From assembly GCA_030523275.1 (NCBI GenBank), contig JAUNIX010000017.1, positions 1 to 64,000 on the forward strand: a stretch of DNA of 64,000 bases, written 5' to 3'. The notes under the pieces were generated by a model. It searched no databases. It was not told the origin of the DNA and saw only the letters and a program-made list of their open reading frames with translations. The position numbers were made by a program, and so were the translations under genes. Source of the DNA: Lachnospiraceae bacterium (GTDB lineage: Bacteria > Bacillota > Clostridia > Lachnospirales > Lachnospiraceae). Within the stretch, counting starts at the first letter, position 1; the number at the start of each line of letters is the position of its first letter. Shown here piece after piece: positions 17,453 to 24,764 of the stretch.

Positions 17453-17525
17453 GGGATCATAGCTCAGCTGGGAGAGCACCTGCCTTACAAGCAGGGGGTC
17501 ACAGGTTCGAGCCCTGTTGGTCCCA
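17453..17525 (+). tRNA. tRNA-Val (anticodon TAC)
   Basis: The 73-base cloverleaf has acceptor arms GGGATCA/TGGTCCC, a normal D-arm, anticodon stem CCTGC/GCAGG with loop CTTACAA (anticodon TAC), and T-arm ACAGG-TTCGAGC-CCTGT. CCA is not encoded. Confidence 0.96.
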
Positions 17526-17542
17526 TTTCTTACAAAATATTT

Positions 17543-17616
17543 GGCGATGTAGCTCAGTTGGCTAGAGCACACGGTTCATACCCGTGGTGTCGGCAGTTCG
17601 AATCTGCCCGTCGCTA
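17543..17616 (+). tRNA. tRNA-Met (anticodon CAT)
   Basis: The 74-base cloverleaf has acceptor arms GGCGATG/CGTCGCT with G-T pairs, anticodon stem CACGG/CCGTG with loop TTCATAC (anticodon CAT), and T-arm GGCAG-TTCGAAT-CTGCC. The first pair is G-T rather than the C-A mismatch of initiators, so it is an elongator. A CAT anticodon could also mean a lysidine-modified Ile tRNA, but Met is more likely. Confidence 0.9.
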
Positions 17617-17622
17617 CTAAGG

Positions 17623-17651
17623 ACCTCAGGATTTGATTCCTGGGGTTTTTT
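17623..17651 (+). terminator. Terminator of the tRNA pair
   Basis: ACCTCAGGA pairs with TCCTGGGGT, including one T-G, around a six-base loop and is followed by T6. R2 copy b begins two bases after the T-run. Confidence 0.8.
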
Positions 17652-17652
17652 G

Positions 17653-17747
17653 TTTACGCGAAGGCACAAGGCAAGCGGAAATGCTTGCATTTCCATTTGC
17701 CGCCGCACGCGAACCGATGAAACTCGCAGAGCGTGTTTCATTCGGTT
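17653..17747 (+). repeat. R2 dispersed repeat, copy b (complete, 95 bp)
   Basis: This copy has the same length as R2a and about five differences. It starts directly after the tRNA terminator. A fragment resembling the first R1 hairpin (ATTACAACGTAATTTC then TATGAAA, 17752-17774) follows it, so an R2 and an R1 remnant are stacked ahead of ispF. Confidence 0.85.
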
Positions 17748-17810
17748 TAACATAAATTACAACGTAATTTCTATGAAACAAAAATTGGTAAATATAAAGG
17801 AGGCGGTAAA

Positions 17811-18368
17811 ATGCGTGTAGGTATGGGATACGATGTTCATAAATTAGTGGAAGGAAGAGATTTGATTCTTGGAGGGGTCAAGATTCCGTATGAAAAAGGG
17901 TTGCTTGGACATTCGGATGCCGATGTGTTACTCCATGCAATTACAGATGCAATTTTGGGGGCAGCAGCACTTGGAGATATTGGAAAACATTTTCCAGACT
18001 CAGATCCTAAATACAAAGGAGCAGATAGTTTGAAATTGTTACAGTCAGCAAAAGAACTGCTCGATAAAGAAAATTATTATATTGAAAATGTCGATGCGAC
18101 AATCATTGCTCAAAGACCGAAAATGGCACCGCATATTCCAACGATGAGGGAAAATGTTGCCAGAGTATTGGGCATTGATATCAGCCAAGTCAATATTAAG
18201 GCGACAACAGAGGAAGGACTTGGATTTACCGGAAGTGGAGAAGGAATCAGTTCACAGGCTATTTGCTTGATTTCACCAGTTGCAAATTACCAGTATATTG
18301 ATCCGATGAAAGAGACCTCTACCCTTGATTGCAGTGGTTGCGCTGGGTGTGCGAGGGCAAAAGAATGA
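17811..18368 (+). CDS. ispF: 2-C-methyl-D-erythritol 2,4-cyclodiphosphate synthase with a cysteine-rich tail
   Basis: IspF makes the cyclodiphosphate intermediate of the MEP isoprenoid pathway. The core (1-155) shows GYDVHKL with the zinc ligands D8 and H10, [23 protein letters not shown], and [15 protein letters not shown] near the end. The protein has 185 residues, about 25-30 more than usual. The extra C-terminus ends in [13 protein letters not shown], three cysteines in CxxCxxC spacing, whose role is unknown. AAGGAGG precedes the ATG. The stop overlaps the next start by four bases. ispD is not beside it in this window. Confidence 0.93.
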   Translation: MRVGMGYDVHKLVEGRDLILGGVKIPYEKGLLGHSDADVLLHAITDAILGAAALGDIGKHFPDSDPKYKGADSLKLLQSAKELLDKENYYIENVDATIIAQRPKMAPHIPTMRENVARVLGIDISQVNIKATTEEGLGFTGSGEGISSQAICLISPVANYQYIDPMKETSTLDCSGCAGCARAKE

Positions 18369-19429
18369 AACTCTATTACGACGATAGCAAGAAATTAGAA
18401 ATGGTTTTTCGTGATATGTGGCATTCTATTTTTGAAGATCCACAAGCATATGAGAATTTTTATTTTCAAACGATGTATCCGAAAAATCGCGTTCTGGCGG
18501 CAGCAATCAAAGACGAGATTGTAGGTATGATTCATTTAAATCCTTACCAGCTATATGTAAATGGAAGCTTGCATAATCTGCATTATATTGTTGGTGTAGC
18601 AACATTAAAATCATTTCGGCGTCAGGGAATCATGCGTCAGATGCTTGTCAAATGTATGCAGGATATGGCAGATGCTGGTGAGATATTTACGTATTTGATG
18701 CCAGCCAATAAAGCCTATTATGAGCCGTTCGATTTTGCTTTTGTCCAGCAGTTTCAGCAGGTAAAGCTGAATGGTATCCAGGGAGAAAGTGCTATCAGAG
18801 TATTAAAAGAGGAAGAGTTTTTTCAAACAGCAAACGATATTTGTGCATATTTAGAAAATAAATATCAGGTTTTTACAAAAGTAGATAGTCAATATTTAAT
18901 ACAGCTTAAAAAAGAGTGCTTGGCAGAAGCTGGAGAATTGCTCGTATATAAGCAAAAAGAACATCTAGAAGGATTTTGTTGTTATGGTCAGGATGAAACA
19001 GGAGTATTTTTACGTCAAATTTTTGCTGAAGAACCGCAAATTATGATAGAAGAATTACAAAAATATTTTGGTGATAGTTCAATGGAGTTAACTCTTGACG
19101 GAAAAGGTAAAGGTGATGGCGATACGATCATGGCACGGATTTTACGACTGGACCTTTTGTTTCCATTATTAAAAGGAAAACAGAAATATGAATTTTTTAT
19201 TCACATTGAGGATTCTTATTTAAAAGAACAAAATGGGAACTTCAAAGTCACAGTACATCCGGAGGGATGTAAAATCTGCCATACAAACATAGATGCGGAT
19301 CAATCGATAACGATTTGGGATTTGACGAAAATTTTATTTGGTTTTGATTGTGCAAAATTATTAAAACAATATCCTGATTTTCAATTCTTAAATCCAATCA
19401 GTCCCGTGATGATCGGGGAAATTATATAA
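18365..19429 (+). CDS. Eis-like GNAT acetyltransferase
   Basis: This 354-residue protein has an N-terminal GNAT fold. The acetyl-CoA loop is visible in [19 protein letters not shown] (about 78-96), followed by a second GNAT-like half and a C-terminal region resembling the sterol-carrier-like domain of the Eis family. The acceptor is unknown; Eis proteins acetylate amines on varied molecules. The start overlaps the ispF stop (ATGA), so translation is coupled. The gene ends just before the promoter of the cysE T-box. Confidence 0.78.
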   Translation: MKLYYDDSKKLEMVFRDMWHSIFEDPQAYENFYFQTMYPKNRVLAAAIKDEIVGMIHLNPYQLYVNGSLHNLHYIVGVATLKSFRRQGIMRQMLVKCMQDMADAGEIFTYLMPANKAYYEPFDFAFVQQFQQVKLNGIQGESAIRVLKEEEFFQTANDICAYLENKYQVFTKVDSQYLIQLKKECLAEAGELLVYKQKEHLEGFCCYGQDETGVFLRQIFAEEPQIMIEELQKYFGDSSMELTLDGKGKGDGDTIMARILRLDLLFPLLKGKQKYEFFIHIEDSYLKEQNGNFKVTVHPEGCKICHTNIDADQSITIWDLTKILFGFDCAKLLKQYPDFQFLNPISPVMIGEII

Positions 19430-19436
19430 AATTTTA

Positions 19437-19465
19437 TTGACAAATGTTTTATAATTTCATAAGAT
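19437..19465 (+). promoter_or_regulatory. Promoter of the cys operon T-box
   Basis: TTGACA (19437-19442) and TAAGAT (19460-19465) are 17 bp apart and start the T-box leader. Confidence 0.75.
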
Positions 19466-19475
19466 ATAAAATATA

Positions 19476-19716
19476 TGGAAAAAGTGATGATCGGAAGAAG
19501 TACCGAATTTGGAACTAACAGAGAGAGTTTGTCATTGGCTGGAAGCAGACTTTAGGAAGAAAATCGGGAAATGCATCCGTGAACTGATCTGATGAACCAT
19601 AGTAGTCAGATTCGTACACAGGCGTTAACTGTATGAGAGAAAGTGCCGTCAGGCACTTTAATTAAGAGTGGAACCGCGGATAAACTTCGTCTCTTTTATA
19701 GAGACGGAGTTTTTTT
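19476..19716 (+). promoter_or_regulatory. Cysteine T-box riboswitch with terminator
   Basis: This is a T-box leader that reads uncharged tRNA-Cys. The canonical T-box GTGGAACCGCGG is at 19668-19679. An AG-rich Stem I loop (CAGAGAGAG) lies near 19520, and TGC (19572-19574), the Cys codon, sits in GAAATGCATCC, the position of the specifier loop. The leader ends in a terminator stem, AACTTCGTCTC with GAGACGGAGTT, followed by T7. The next genes are cysE and cysS, which agrees with a Cys specifier. Confidence 0.92.
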
Positions 19717-19757
19717 CATAAAAAATTGCATTGCAATTTCAATGAAATAAAAAAGCC
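19714..19757 (+). repeat. R1-like hairpin (diverged) after the T-box terminator
   Basis: The sequence has the plan of the first R1 hairpin followed by its A-run, and starts in the T-run of the T-box terminator. The arm sequence AAATTGC...GCAATTT replaces AAATTAC...GTAATTT, so an A-T pair has become G-C on both sides. It is part of the cysE leader. Confidence 0.65.
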
Positions 19758-19808
19758 TCTTTGTTCTATTCTGACAGCACATTTTTTGTGAAATTGGAGG
19801 AAAAGTAG

Positions 19809-20495
19809 TTGGGTTTATTAAAATATATTAAAGAAGAGATTGAGATTATCAGAGATCGTGATCCGGCAATCAAAAGTAATATGGAAGTATTTTTATATCC
19901 ATCTTTTAAAGCCATTATGTGGTATCGGGTTGCACATAAATTATATCTAAAAAAGCATTATTTTCTGGCCCGTTATATTTCGCAGAAAACGGCAAGAAAG
20001 ACCGGAATTGAAATTCATCCAGGTGCCAAGATAGGCAGAGGCTTATTTATCGACCATGGACATGGAGTTGTGATTGGTGAGACTGCTGTTCTGGGCGAAA
20101 ATGTAACGCTTTACCAGGGCGTAACACTTGGCGGTACAGGAAAAGAACAGGGAAAGCGTCATCCAACACTTGGTGACAATGTCATGGTCAGTGCGGGCGC
20201 AAAAGTATTGGGTTCTTTTACAGTAGGGTCAAACTCTAAGATTGGTTCTGGATCGGTCGTTGTATCAGAAGTACCTCCGAATTCAACGGTTGTTGGAGTG
20301 CCGGGACGAGTGATCAAAAGAGACGGTATCAAGCAGCCGCAGAATGATCTTAATCAGGTTGATTTGCCAAATCCAAACTTAATGGATATCCATGAATTAC
20401 AGCGTGAAAATAAAGAATTAAGAGATATATTGAATCAGTTTATGAATCATATCGTAAGGATGGAAAGAAAGGAAAATAAAAATGAAGATTTTTAA
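19809..20495 (+). CDS. cysE: Serine O-acetyltransferase
   Basis: CysE acetylates serine to O-acetylserine, the carbon acceptor for cysteine synthesis. The 228-residue protein has an N-terminal helical part and a left-handed beta-helix of hexapeptide repeats with the conserved stretches IDHGHGVVIGETA and GVTLGGTGKEQGKRHPTLGD. A C-terminal helical extension (about 180-228) is rich in N, Q and E. Translation starts with TTG at 19809, with GGAGG eight bases upstream; no ATG is better placed. The gene overlaps cysS by 14 bp and is controlled by the Cys T-box. Confidence 0.94.
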   Translation: MGLLKYIKEEIEIIRDRDPAIKSNMEVFLYPSFKAIMWYRVAHKLYLKKHYFLARYISQKTARKTGIEIHPGAKIGRGLFIDHGHGVVIGETAVLGENVTLYQGVTLGGTGKEQGKRHPTLGDNVMVSAGAKVLGSFTVGSNSKIGSGSVVVSEVPPNSTVVGVPGRVIKRDGIKQPQNDLNQVDLPNPNLMDIHELQRENKELRDILNQFMNHIVRMERKENKNEDF

Positions 20496-21882
20496 TACTT
20501 TGACAAGAAAAAAAGAAGAATTTGTACCAGTGGAAGAAGGAAAAGTCGGTATGTATGTCTGTGGACCGACCGTATATAACTATATTCATATTGGAAATGC
20601 AAGACCAATGATCGTCTTTGATACTGTACGCCGTTATTTAGAGTACAAAGGTTACGATGTTAACTTTGTGTCCAATTTTACGGATGTTGATGATAAAATC
20701 ATTGCCAAAGCAGTAGAGGAAGGTGTAGATTCATCCGTTATATCTGAGCGTTTTATTGAAGAATGTAAAAAAGATATGGAAGGTTTAAATGTGAAACCGG
20801 CAACAAAACATCCAAAAGCAACAGAAGAAATCAGTGGGATGATCAAGATGATCAAAACGTTGATTGAAAAAGATCATGCCTATGCGGTAGATGGTACTGT
20901 GTATTTTAAGACGCGTTCTTTTGCGGAATATGGAAAGTTATCTAAGAAAAATATTGATGATTTAGAAGCAGGACATAGAAATATCAAAGTCCGTGGCGAA
21001 GAAGGAAAACAAGATCCATTGGATTTTGTTCTCTGGAAACCAAAAAAAGAAGGAGAACCAGCATGGAAGTCTCCTTGGGGGGAAGGACGTCCGGGATGGC
21101 ATATCGAATGTTCTGAAATGTCCAAAAAGTATATTGGTAATACAATCGATATTCACGCGGGTGGTGAAGATTTAATCTTCCCTCATCATGAAAATGAAAT
21201 TGCCCAGTCTGAAGCATGTAATGATGAACCGTTCGCGAAGTACTGGATGCACAATGGATTTTTAAATATTGATGGTGAAAAAATGTCAAAGTCAGCAGGT
21301 AACTTCTTTACTGTAAGAGAAATTAGTGAGAAATATCCATTGCAAGTCATTCGTTTCTTTATGTTGAGTGCACATTATAGAAGTCCATTGAATTTTAGTG
21401 ATACATTAGTAGAGAGTGCAAAAAATGGTCTAGAACGTATTTTGACTGCAATCGATAATGTGCGTGATGCTGTAGCAACAAATACAGGAGCATTAACAGC
21501 GGAAGATGAAAAGAATTTAGAAAAAGTACAGGAACTTGTTAATAAATATGAAGCGGCTATGGAAGATGACTTTAATACTGCTGATGCGATTGCTGCTATT
21601 TTTGAACTGGTAAAACTGGCAAATATTACTGTGAATAAAGGATCTTTAGAATATGCAAAACAGCTTCTTGAAACATTAGAGAAATTATGTGATATTCTTG
21701 GTATTGTGACAGAAAGAGAAGAAGAATTGTTGGATGCAGACGTTGAGGCCTTGATCAATGAGCGTCAGGCAGCAAGAAAAGAGCGTAACTTTGCAAGAGC
21801 AGACGAAATTCGTGATCAGTTAGCTGCACAGGGAATTATTTTAAAAGATACTAGAGAAGGCGTAAAATGGACAAGAGCATAA
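20482..21882 (+). CDS. cysS: Cysteinyl-tRNA synthetase
   Basis: This 466-residue class I synthetase charges tRNA-Cys. It has the HIGH-type motif HIGN (near 37) after YVCGPTVYNYI, zinc ligands in CGPTVYN and GWHIECSEM/HHENEIAQSE, and the KMSKS motif in EKMSKSAGNF. The start lies inside the 3' end of cysE and the end overlaps mrnC, as in the conserved cysE-cysS-mrnC-rlmB-sigH order of Firmicutes. Confidence 0.97.
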   Translation: MKIFNTLTRKKEEFVPVEEGKVGMYVCGPTVYNYIHIGNARPMIVFDTVRRYLEYKGYDVNFVSNFTDVDDKIIAKAVEEGVDSSVISERFIEECKKDMEGLNVKPATKHPKATEEISGMIKMIKTLIEKDHAYAVDGTVYFKTRSFAEYGKLSKKNIDDLEAGHRNIKVRGEEGKQDPLDFVLWKPKKEGEPAWKSPWGEGRPGWHIECSEMSKKYIGNTIDIHAGGEDLIFPHHENEIAQSEACNDEPFAKYWMHNGFLNIDGEKMSKSAGNFFTVREISEKYPLQVIRFFMLSAHYRSPLNFSDTLVESAKNGLERILTAIDNVRDAVATNTGALTAEDEKNLEKVQELVNKYEAAMEDDFNTADAIAAIFELVKLANITVNKGSLEYAKQLLETLEKLCDILGIVTEREEELLDADVEALINERQAARKERNFARADEIRDQLAAQGIILKDTREGVKWTRA

Positions 21883-22295
21883 TATCAAATATGAAAGAAC
21901 AGCTTTGTCTGAATGATATCGATATACGGACATATTCCCCATTAGCATTCGCTTATATTGGTGATGCTGTTTATGAGTTGATCATCCGAACGATGTTGTT
22001 AAACAAAGGAAATATGCCTGTCAATAAATATCATCGCAAAGCCAGTCATCTTGTAAATGCTTCTGCGCAATCAGAAATGATACAGGAGTTAGAACCATTG
22101 CTCACCGAAGAAGAGGCAGCCGTTTTCAAAAGAGGAAGAAATGCGAAATCATATACATCTGCCAAACATGCTTCGGTACTTGAGTATCGGCATGCAACCG
22201 GATTTGAAGCTTTGATCGGATATTTATATCTAAAAGAAGACATGGAACGAATTTTTTATTTGATAAGGAAAGGTTTGCATATAGGAGAAGAATGA
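21867..22295 (+). CDS. mrnC: Mini-ribonuclease III
   Basis: This 142-residue protein is a dimeric RNase III catalytic domain without the double-stranded RNA-binding domain; in Bacillus it matures 23S rRNA. Catalytic acidic residues sit in the AYIGDAVYEL motif, and the second half contains the RGRNAKSYTSAKHAS and FEALIGYLYL stretches. It overlaps cysS by 16 bp and ends one base before rlmB. Confidence 0.92.
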   Translation: MDKSIISNMKEQLCLNDIDIRTYSPLAFAYIGDAVYELIIRTMLLNKGNMPVNKYHRKASHLVNASAQSEMIQELEPLLTEEEAAVFKRGRNAKSYTSAKHASVLEYRHATGFEALIGYLYLKEDMERIFYLIRKGLHIGEE

Positions 22296-22296
22296 A

Positions 22297-23040
22297 ATGG
22301 CAGTTGAAGAATATATTATAGAAGGAAAAAATGCAGTTTTAGAGGCTTTTCGTGCAGGTAAAACAGTGGATAAACTTTATGTGCTGGATGGCAGTACAGA
22401 TGGACCGATTCGTTCGATTATCCGTGAGGCACGAAAGCATGATACGTTACTTCAATTTGTAAAGAAGGAACGCCTGGATCAGATTTCCACAACAGGGAAA
22501 CACCAGGGGGTGATTGCTTACACGGCTGCATATCAATATGCGGATATTGAAGATATGTTTGCGCTGGCAGAAGAAAAAGGAGAGGATCCATTTTTTATCT
22601 TACTTGATGAAATTGAAGATCCGCATAATCTGGGGGCAATTATTCGTACCGCGAATCTTGCAGGTGCTCATGGGGTGATCATTCCAAAACGTCGTGCGGT
22701 GGGGCTGACTGCCACTGTGGCAAAGACTTCCTGTGGAGCTCTTAATTATACTCCAGTTGCAAAGGTGACAAATTTATCAAAAACCATTGAGGCATTAAAA
22801 AAAAGGGGAGTATGGTTTGTCTGTGCAGATATGGATGGTGAAGTGATGTATGATCTGAATTTAACAGGACCGATTGGACTTGTTATCGGCAATGAAGGAT
22901 CTGGAGTCAGCAAACTTGTGAAGGAACATTGTGATTTTATAGCATCGATTCCAATGCAAGGGGATATTGATTCCTTAAATGCATCGGTTGCCACTGGAGT
23001 TTTAGCCTATGAAATTGTAAGGCAGCGATTAAGTAAATAG
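22297..23040 (+). CDS. rlmB: 23S rRNA (guanosine-2'-O-)-methyltransferase, TrmH/RlmB family
   Basis: This 247-residue SPOUT methyltransferase has an N-terminal substrate-binding domain (IIEGKNAVLEA at 7-17) and a knotted catalytic domain with LDEIEDPHNLGAIIRTA, GLVIGNEGSGVS and SLNASVATGVLAYE, which are the three family motifs. It should 2'-O-methylate a guanosine of 23S rRNA. It is translated in series with mrnC and sigH. Confidence 0.92.
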   Translation: MAVEEYIIEGKNAVLEAFRAGKTVDKLYVLDGSTDGPIRSIIREARKHDTLLQFVKKERLDQISTTGKHQGVIAYTAAYQYADIEDMFALAEEKGEDPFFILLDEIEDPHNLGAIIRTANLAGAHGVIIPKRRAVGLTATVAKTSCGALNYTPVAKVTNLSKTIEALKKRGVWFVCADMDGEVMYDLNLTGPIGLVIGNEGSGVSKLVKEHCDFIASIPMQGDIDSLNASVATGVLAYEIVRQRLSK

Positions 23041-23048
23041 GAGTTGGC

Positions 23049-23618
23049 ATGCAAAAACATTTAGAAGGCATGAATGATGAACAACTTTTAGTTGAAATTC
23101 GTGATGGAAATGAAATGGCTATGGATGTACTTTTGAATCGGTATTTTTCGCTGGTGAAATACCGAGTACAAAAATACTTTCTGACTGGGGGAGAAGAAGA
23201 AGATCTACTTCAGGAGGGATACATCGGATTGTTTAAAGCGATTCAGACATATGACCAAAGTAAATGTGATACTTTTTATCCATTTGCAAGGTTATGTGTC
23301 GAAAGTCAGCTTCAAACAGCAGTGACAGCATCCAATAGAAAAAAACATCTACCACTAAATACGTCTCTTTCGATGGATGTGGCAGAGAATGGAAATATTC
23401 GTGCCATAGATGGAAATCCGGAAGAAATTGTTTTAGCAAAAGAACAAAAAACAGATCGGGTAGAAAAGATAGAAGAAAAGTTAAGTTCATTTGAAAGACA
23501 GGTTGTGATTTTATATTTGAATGGAATGACATATACAGATATTGCCAAAAAGGTTGGTAAATCGGCAAAATCAATTGATAATGCAATACAAAGAGTAAAG
23601 AAAAAATTAATGGAGTAA
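23049..23618 (+). CDS. sigH: RNA polymerase sporulation sigma factor SigH
   Basis: This 189-residue sigma-70 family protein is of the SigH type. Region 2 includes EEEDLLQEGYIGLFKAIQTYD and FYPFARLCVESQLQTAVTA, a linker has the KHLPLNTSLSMD motif, and region 4 contains EKLSSFERQVVILYLNGMTY with a helix-turn-helix. Position after rlmB is the position of sigH in Bacillus. In spore formers SigH directs early sporulation and stationary-phase genes. Here sigH lies in an operon that begins with a Cys T-box; an internal promoter was not seen but cannot be excluded. Confidence 0.9.
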   Translation: MQKHLEGMNDEQLLVEIRDGNEMAMDVLLNRYFSLVKYRVQKYFLTGGEEEDLLQEGYIGLFKAIQTYDQSKCDTFYPFARLCVESQLQTAVTASNRKKHLPLNTSLSMDVAENGNIRAIDGNPEEIVLAKEQKTDRVEKIEEKLSSFERQVVILYLNGMTYTDIAKKVGKSAKSIDNAIQRVKKKLME

Positions 23619-23629
23619 AGGAGATAGTT

Positions 23630-24085
23630 ATGAAAGTTATATTTTTGGATGTAGACGGAGTCATGAATAGCTATCAAAATGAATGGTTGGATCTAAAATG
23701 TGTAGATAATCTGCATATGATCGTTCAAGCCACAGATGCAAACGTTGTCATTACTTCATCCTGGCGCGATGGTTGGTTTAAAGAAGCAGATAAGAAAAAA
23801 TTGGTTTCTCCAGAAATGGCATCGCTGGAAAAGGCAATGCAAGATCTTGGGATGGAGATTTATGATAAAACAAGACCACAATTAGCGGGTGTGATGGATT
23901 TCCGTGGAAATCAGATTAAAGATTATCTGGAGGAAAATCCAGAGATTGATAATTTTGTAATCATTGATGATTTATATTTCCCTGACTTTGGGCAGTTTGA
24001 TGATAGACTGGTGTTGACAGATTTTGATGATGGCGGTCTGACTGTTGAAAAGGCTCAGGAAGCAATCTATATATTAAACCGATAA
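23630..24085 (+). CDS. HAD-domain protein
   Basis: This 151-residue protein is a minimal HAD phosphatase-like domain. It has FLDVDGVMNS (4-13) with nucleophile D6 and the DXD motif, ITSSWRDGW for motif II and FVIIDDLYFPDFG for motif IV. The pattern fits the small HAD_18-type proteins seen beside RNA- and NAD-related enzymes. It lies 11 bp after sigH and is the last gene of the T-box operon. Substrate unknown. Confidence 0.75.
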   Translation: MKVIFLDVDGVMNSYQNEWLDLKCVDNLHMIVQATDANVVITSSWRDGWFKEADKKKLVSPEMASLEKAMQDLGMEIYDKTRPQLAGVMDFRGNQIKDYLEENPEIDNFVIIDDLYFPDFGQFDDRLVLTDFDDGGLTVEKAQEAIYILNR

Positions 24086-24115
24086 TTTTGATTCCTATTT
24101 TTGAAAGAAAAATGA

Positions 24116-24144
24116 TTGACATATAAAAGATCATATGTTAAATT
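24116..24144 (+). promoter_or_regulatory. Promoter of tRNA-Thr
   Basis: TTGACA (24116-24121) and TAAATT (24139-24144) are 17 bp apart, with tRNA-Thr starting 10 bp further on. Confidence 0.6.
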
Positions 24145-24154
24145 ATATCGGTAG

Positions 24155-24227
24155 GCTGCTATGGCACAGGTGGTAGCGCACCACATTGGTAATGTGGAGG
24201 TCACCGGTTCGAGTCCGGTTAGCAGCT
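24155..24227 (+). tRNA. tRNA-Thr (anticodon GGT)
   Basis: The 73-base cloverleaf has acceptor arms GCTGCTA/TAGCAGC, anticodon stem CCACA/TGTGG with loop TTGGTAA (anticodon GGT), and T-arm ACCGG-TTCGAGT-CCGGT. CCA is not encoded. Confidence 0.96.
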
Positions 24228-24240
24228 TCTTTTATTTGTT

Positions 24241-24273
24241 AAAAGCCATGATGTATTTGCATCATGGCTTTTT
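24241..24273 (+). terminator. Terminator of tRNA-Thr
   Basis: AAAAGCCATGATG and CATCATGGCTTTT form a 13-bp perfect stem around TATTTG, with T5 at the end. Between it and the next element at 24372 there is only AT-rich sequence with no gene. Confidence 0.85.
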
Positions 24274-24371
24274 ATGGTAATATTAAATTATTATAGAGAA
24301 AAATTGAGAAATTCATTTGGTAATATTTAAAGAATATTTTAGAATAAATAAATCCTTTTGATTCTCAACCA

Positions 24372-24473
24372 GAAAACCTAGCAGACAGCTTGTCTGGATG
24401 CTGTCCGTCGAAACAAAACAATGGAAAGCTTGATTGCCGATTGTTTTGGTGACGGGCAAATGTAGAGGTTTTC
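24372..24473. other. Branched folded element of about 100 bp, unknown
   Basis: GAAAACCT (24372-24379) pairs with AGGTTTTC (24466-24473) and encloses two more stems. The first is the hairpin CAGACA-GCT-TGTCTG (24382-24396). The second is a long arm in which CCGTC/GACGG and CAAAACAAT/ATTGTTTTG close a loop (24405-24455). The nesting of three independent stems is more than chance should give. A 63-codon - strand frame across it has no RBS and is not believed. No known riboswitch or sRNA was recognised. Confidence 0.5.
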
Positions 24474-24575
24474 GTTTCATTTCAATGGATGAAGAGGAAA
24501 ACAAAAATGACTAGTGATTCTTAAACTTTAAAACTTAATTGCCAAGTAAAATTAAGATTTTTTAACATAACATAA

Positions 24576-24764
24576 GAAGTAAAATGTTTTTTGCAGGTGG
24601 CATGTGCAAAAGCTTAGTATAACTTAATGTTTGGGCTCTTCGAACAGAAACACTCATGTCCAAGCACGTTAGCGAAGCGGATTCGGCTTGGACTTTTGGC
24701 AAGCCCGAACATTTTAGTTGTACTTAGCTTTTGGCACCTTAACACCTGCGAAATATTTTACTTC
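24576..24764. repeat. Long imperfect inverted repeat (189 bp hairpin)
   Basis: The outer arms GAAGTAAAAT and ATTTTACTTC are perfect complements. Pairing continues inwards through GCAGGTG/CACCTGC, GTGC/GCAC, AAAAGCT/AGCTTTT, AGTA/TACT and AATGTTTGGGCT/AGCCCGAACATT. G-T pairs replace A-T or G-C at several positions, as in a folded RNA. The loop holds a second hairpin, GTCCAAGC/GCTTGGAC. The right end covers the stop codon (24758-24760) of the flippase gene on the - strand. It could be a small mobile hairpin element, a strong 3' stabiliser, or a non-coding RNA; no target-site duplication is evident. Confidence 0.65.

Noticed and set aside
24313..24504. 63-codon - strand frame across the folded element
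   Set aside because: It has no RBS, no family resemblance, and the DNA is explained better by the paired stems.
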